Assembly: GCA_030830285.1 (NCBI GenBank)
Contig: JAURNF010000199.1
Coordinates: forward strand, 1 to 9,307
Length of the DNA stretch: 9,307 nt
Direction of reading: 5' to 3'
Origin: Candidatus Kapaibacterium sp.
Lineage (GTDB): Bacteria; Bacteroidota; Ignavibacteria; Kapaibacteriales; Kapaibacteriaceae
The notes below the pieces were generated by a model. That model made no database searches. It saw only the letters and a list, made by a program, of their open reading frames with translations, and had not been told where the DNA came from. Below, piece by piece: positions 7,100 to 9,307 of this stretch (within the stretch, counting starts at the first letter, position 1; every line of letters begins with the position of its first letter). The position numbers were made by a program, and so were the translations under genes.

Positions 7100-7672
7100 G
7101 TGGATTGGACATTGTTTTTTCATGGTGCATATGTCGCATTCGCATTCGCAGTGCTTCTCTTTGGCGCACTGGCATATCGACAGGTTCTCGACAACCTTGA
7201 TATGCGTCGACTCAAGTTCGGAGAGGAGCGGGCCTCGTATGTGAGTGCTCCAGGCATCCTATTGGCGGTTGGGGTAGCACTCTGTACTGTTCTGCTCATG
7301 GGCGTGATGTACTCCAAGCCCCATGAATCGATCTTCTTGTATGCGCTGCCCCTAATTCTGTTGGTGCAGACAACACAGATGTTCCTCCGCGTTGTGTTTC
7401 AGCGGACGCGACTGACCACGCAGGGCGTGCTTGTTCGCCCGTTACTGCGCTCGGGGCAGTCGGCCGTGCACTATGATGCAATGATCACCGTTTCGTTCCG
7501 TTCGGAACGTCTTTGGACTGCGGTCACGGTGATCGACGCGGTCTATGGGCCTGTGACATTCCGTATTTTTGCGTTCTCTGTTGGCCCCCTGGAGAAGATC
7601 GTCCGTGCAAATTCACGGGCTGAAATTTTCTACGTCGGAACCACGAAGAGAACCACTTCTTCATCACAGTAA
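7100..7672 (+). CDS. Three-span membrane protein with possible PH-like domain, function unknown
   Basis: I do not recognise this family. Counting from the GTG at 7100, the protein has 190 residues and begins MDWTLFFHGAYV. Hydrophobic segments at about 5-26, 50-71 and 76-97 are probable membrane helices. The soluble C-terminal part (about 98-185) begins RTRLTTQGVLVRP and continues as alternating beta strands ending in a helix near PLEKIVRAN. That pattern resembles bacterial PH (bPH) domains found after paired membrane helices; this is a resemblance only. The tail is Ser/Thr/Lys-rich. The start is uncertain. A GTG at 7046 is in frame, but it would put the start codon two bases from the divergent rodZ start. 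GTGs at 7067 and 7088 and a TTG at 7112 are also possible. I chose 7100 provisionally because it places a short N-terminus before the first helix. The stop is eight bases before the atuA-like gene, so the two are probably co-transcribed. Confidence 0.65.
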   Translation: MDWTLFFHGAYVAFAFAVLLFGALAYRQVLDNLDMRRLKFGEERASYVSAPGILLAVGVALCTVLLMGVMYSKPHESIFLYALPLILLVQTTQMFLRVVFQRTRLTTQGVLVRPLLRSGQSAVHYDAMITVSFRSERLWTAVTVIDAVYGPVTFRIFAFSVGPLEKIVRANSRAEIFYVGTTKRTTSSSQ

Positions 7673-7680
7673 TCATCGAC

Positions 7681-9039
7681 ATGAAATCATCAATCCGGAT
7701 TGCGTCTGGTCAGGGCTTTTGGGGCGACCTTCAAAGTGCTCCACTTCAACAGGTATCACGTGGTCCGATCGACTACCTCGTGATGGACTATCTGGCGGAA
7801 GTCACGATGTCTATCCTGCAGAAGCAGCGGATGCGTAATCCAGACCTTGGTTATGCACGTGACCTCGTAGACGTATGCGAAGAAATTCTCCCATACCTCG
7901 TTGAGCGCGGCATCACGCTGATTACCAACGGCGGCGGTGTGAATCCAATTGCTGCTCGCGATCGCATCTTTGAGGTTGCGCGAAAGCTCGGTGTGAAAGG
8001 ACTCAAGATCGGTGTGGTAACGGGCGATGATATCCTCCCGCGTATCAGTGAGCTGGTGGATGAGGGGCATGAGCTTCGACACATGGAGACGAATGAGCCG
8101 ATCGCATCTGTAAAAGATCGCTTGCTCAGTGCAAACGTTTACACTGGTGCATGGCCACTCGTTGAAGCATTGCGCCAAGGTGCACAGATTATCATTACAG
8201 GTCGCACAACCGATACTGGACTAACACTCGCTCCAATGATTCACGAGTTCGGATGGGGCGAGCAAGACTGGGACCTCCTTGCCGCAGGAACTGTTGCAGG
8301 ACACATCAACGAGTGCGGTGCACAGGCCAGTGGTGGCAATTTCCTCGGAGATTGGCGCTCATTGAAGAACATGCACGATGTGGGATTCCCGATTATTGAG
8401 GCGTATCCAGATGGTTCATTCGTCGTAACCAAGCATGAAGGTACTGGTGGGGCAGTCACGCGCGAGACCGTGAGTGAGCAGTTGATGTACGAGATCGGCG
8501 ACCCGACGATGTATATTACACCTGACTGTATCGCCGACTTCTCATCGATTCATCTTGAAGATCTGGGCAACGACCGCGTGCGCGTGTATGGCATCACAGG
8601 TAAGCCATATACGCCATCCTACAAGGTGAGCGCTAGCTACCTTGATGGATTCGTTGCATTTGGCTCGCTGACGTATTCAGCGCCAGATGCCTATGAAAAG
8701 GCGCAAGCCGCTGATGCTATCCTCCGTAAGCGACTCGAGATGCTGGGTCTGTCCTTCGACGAGATTCGTACCGAGTATGTAGGTCTGAACGCATGCCATG
8801 GGCCAATCGCTAAGCAGATCGAGCCAAATGAAGTGATGATGCGCATCGGAGTGCGCGGACACGATAAGTCTGCGATTGAACGATTCAGCAAGGAACTCGC
8901 TCCGCTCATCCTCACGGGTCCACCAAGCGTTACAGGTTTCTCTGGCGGACGACCAAAGCCGAGCGATGTGGTAGCATATTTCCCTGCACTCCTTGACAAG
9001 CGTGTGGTCGAAATGCACGTGCAGGTTGATGAAATCTAA
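7681..9039 (+). CDS. AtuA/DUF1446-family protein (acyclic terpene utilisation family)
   Basis: This 452-residue soluble protein matches the AtuA family (DUF1446) along its length. Visible family segments are GFWGD at 12-16, DYLAEVTMSIL at 36-46, NGGGVNP at 83-89, GVVTGDDI at 111-118, GRTTDTGLTLAP at 174-185, GHINECGAQASGGNF at 207-221 and HEGTGGAVT at 252-260. There is no signal peptide or membrane helix. The family is named after the Pseudomonas atu cluster for citronellol and geraniol breakdown, but the reaction of AtuA itself is not established to my knowledge, and many members occur where no terpene pathway exists. Some relatives are longer through fusion to DUF4387, or are followed by a small DUF4387 gene; neither is seen here. 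The ATG starts eight bases after the preceding stop, and the 3' end overlaps the next gene by 11 bases, placing it mid-operon. No acyl-CoA carboxylase or other atu-type gene is in the window. Confidence 0.87.
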   Translation: MKSSIRIASGQGFWGDLQSAPLQQVSRGPIDYLVMDYLAEVTMSILQKQRMRNPDLGYARDLVDVCEEILPYLVERGITLITNGGGVNPIAARDRIFEVARKLGVKGLKIGVVTGDDILPRISELVDEGHELRHMETNEPIASVKDRLLSANVYTGAWPLVEALRQGAQIIITGRTTDTGLTLAPMIHEFGWGEQDWDLLAAGTVAGHINECGAQASGGNFLGDWRSLKNMHDVGFPIIEAYPDGSFVVTKHEGTGGAVTRETVSEQLMYEIGDPTMYITPDCIADFSSIHLEDLGNDRVRVYGITGKPYTPSYKVSASYLDGFVAFGSLTYSAPDAYEKAQAADAILRKRLEMLGLSFDEIRTEYVGLNACHGPIAKQIEPNEVMMRIGVRGHDKSAIERFSKELAPLILTGPPSVTGFSGGRPKPSDVVAYFPALLDKRVVEMHVQVDEI

Positions 9040-9307
9040 GCTGTATGCAATCGGCGTTTTGTTGCTCGCGGCCAGTATGCAAGCATACGGGTCGAACGAC
9101 TCGTTGTATCTCAGCCCCGATGAGTTTCGCTACGCCGACAATCAGCGCTACACGATGTTTGGTGGTACGCCTCGACGCGTTACAGAGGTGCAGCCGATTC
9201 CAACACTTGCGCTTGGTGCCGGGTATGTTGGACTTGGCCTTGCGCTCCATTTTCACCAGAAGAATGCATGGTGGCCTTCTGGAGACAGCGCTCGATTTAA
9301 ATTCAAA
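9029..9307 (+). CDS. Exported protein of unknown function, 3' end outside the window
   Basis: The reading frame starts at the ATG at 9029, inside the last codons of the atuA-like gene, and stays open for 93 codons to the window edge. The N-terminus is a good signal peptide: MKSKLYAIGVLLLAAS followed by MQAYGS, with likely cleavage near residue 20-22. The mature part contains YLSPDEFRYADNQRY (27-41), a small hydrophobic stretch PTLALGAGYVGLGLAL (58-73) that could be a membrane or hairpin segment, and NAWWPSGDSARFKFK (79-93). The hydrophobic stretch followed by NAWW and a basic aromatic run recalls DUF2279-type envelope proteins, but too little is present to decide. The 11-base overlap suggests translational coupling to the atuA-like gene. 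Codon use resembles that of its operon neighbours rather than the biased giant gene. Confidence 0.7.
   Translation, partial: MKSKLYAIGVLLLAASMQAYGSNDSLYLSPDEFRYADNQRYTMFGGTPRRVTEVQPIPTLALGAGYVGLGLALHFHQKNAWWPSGDSARFKFK

Noticed and set aside
7100..7200. Resemblance of the first helix (HGAYVAFAFAV) to CcmD, a small cytochrome c maturation protein
   Set aside because: The match is a short hydrophobic helix with a YV motif. The protein goes on for two more helices and a soluble domain, and no ccm gene is nearby.
7681..9039. Terpene degradation pathway inferred from the AtuA-family protein
   Set aside because: Family membership alone does not show the pathway. None of the companion atu genes (carboxylase, dehydrogenases, hydratase) is present in the window.

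Overview
This window looks like chromosomal DNA from a free-living, outer-membrane-bearing member of the Bacteroidota/Chlorobiota side of the FCB group. A Kapabacteria-like lineage would fit, but that is inference. The evidence is a giant secreted protein with a type IX secretion (T9SS) C-terminal sorting domain, a KdsD-type enzyme (which implies Kdo and lipopolysaccharide), a RodZ-type cell-shape protein, weak or absent Shine-Dalgarno sequences, and moderate GC content. I see no tRNA, rRNA, CRISPR array, transposase, phage gene or integration site.

Layout. (1) Bases 1-187 are an untranslated leader with a possible promoter and an 11-base direct repeat. (2) Bases 188-4897 encode a 1569-residue secreted surface protein in strongly biased codons, closed by a clear intrinsic terminator (4918-4950). 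It looks like a highly expressed single-gene transcript. (3) Bases 4975-5943 encode a SIS plus two-CBS sugar-phosphate isomerase of the KdsD/KpsF/GutQ family. It runs head-on into (4) a RodZ-like HTH/transmembrane protein on the minus strand (5955-7043), with 11 bases between the two stop codons. (5) Diverging from rodZ is a tight three-gene plus-strand run: a membrane protein with a possible PH-like domain (about 7100-7672), an AtuA/DUF1446-family protein (7681-9039), and an exported protein whose start overlaps the atuA end by 11 bases (9029 to the window edge, incomplete).

Most of the content is envelope biology: a T9SS cargo, Kdo synthesis, cell shape, a membrane protein and an exported protein. 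The AtuA-family protein is the exception, a soluble protein of poorly defined function. I found no convincing new multi-gene system. The points most worth a second look are the atuA-like operon with membrane and exported partners, the very basic RodZ tail, the codon-usage change inside the giant gene, and its leader repeat.
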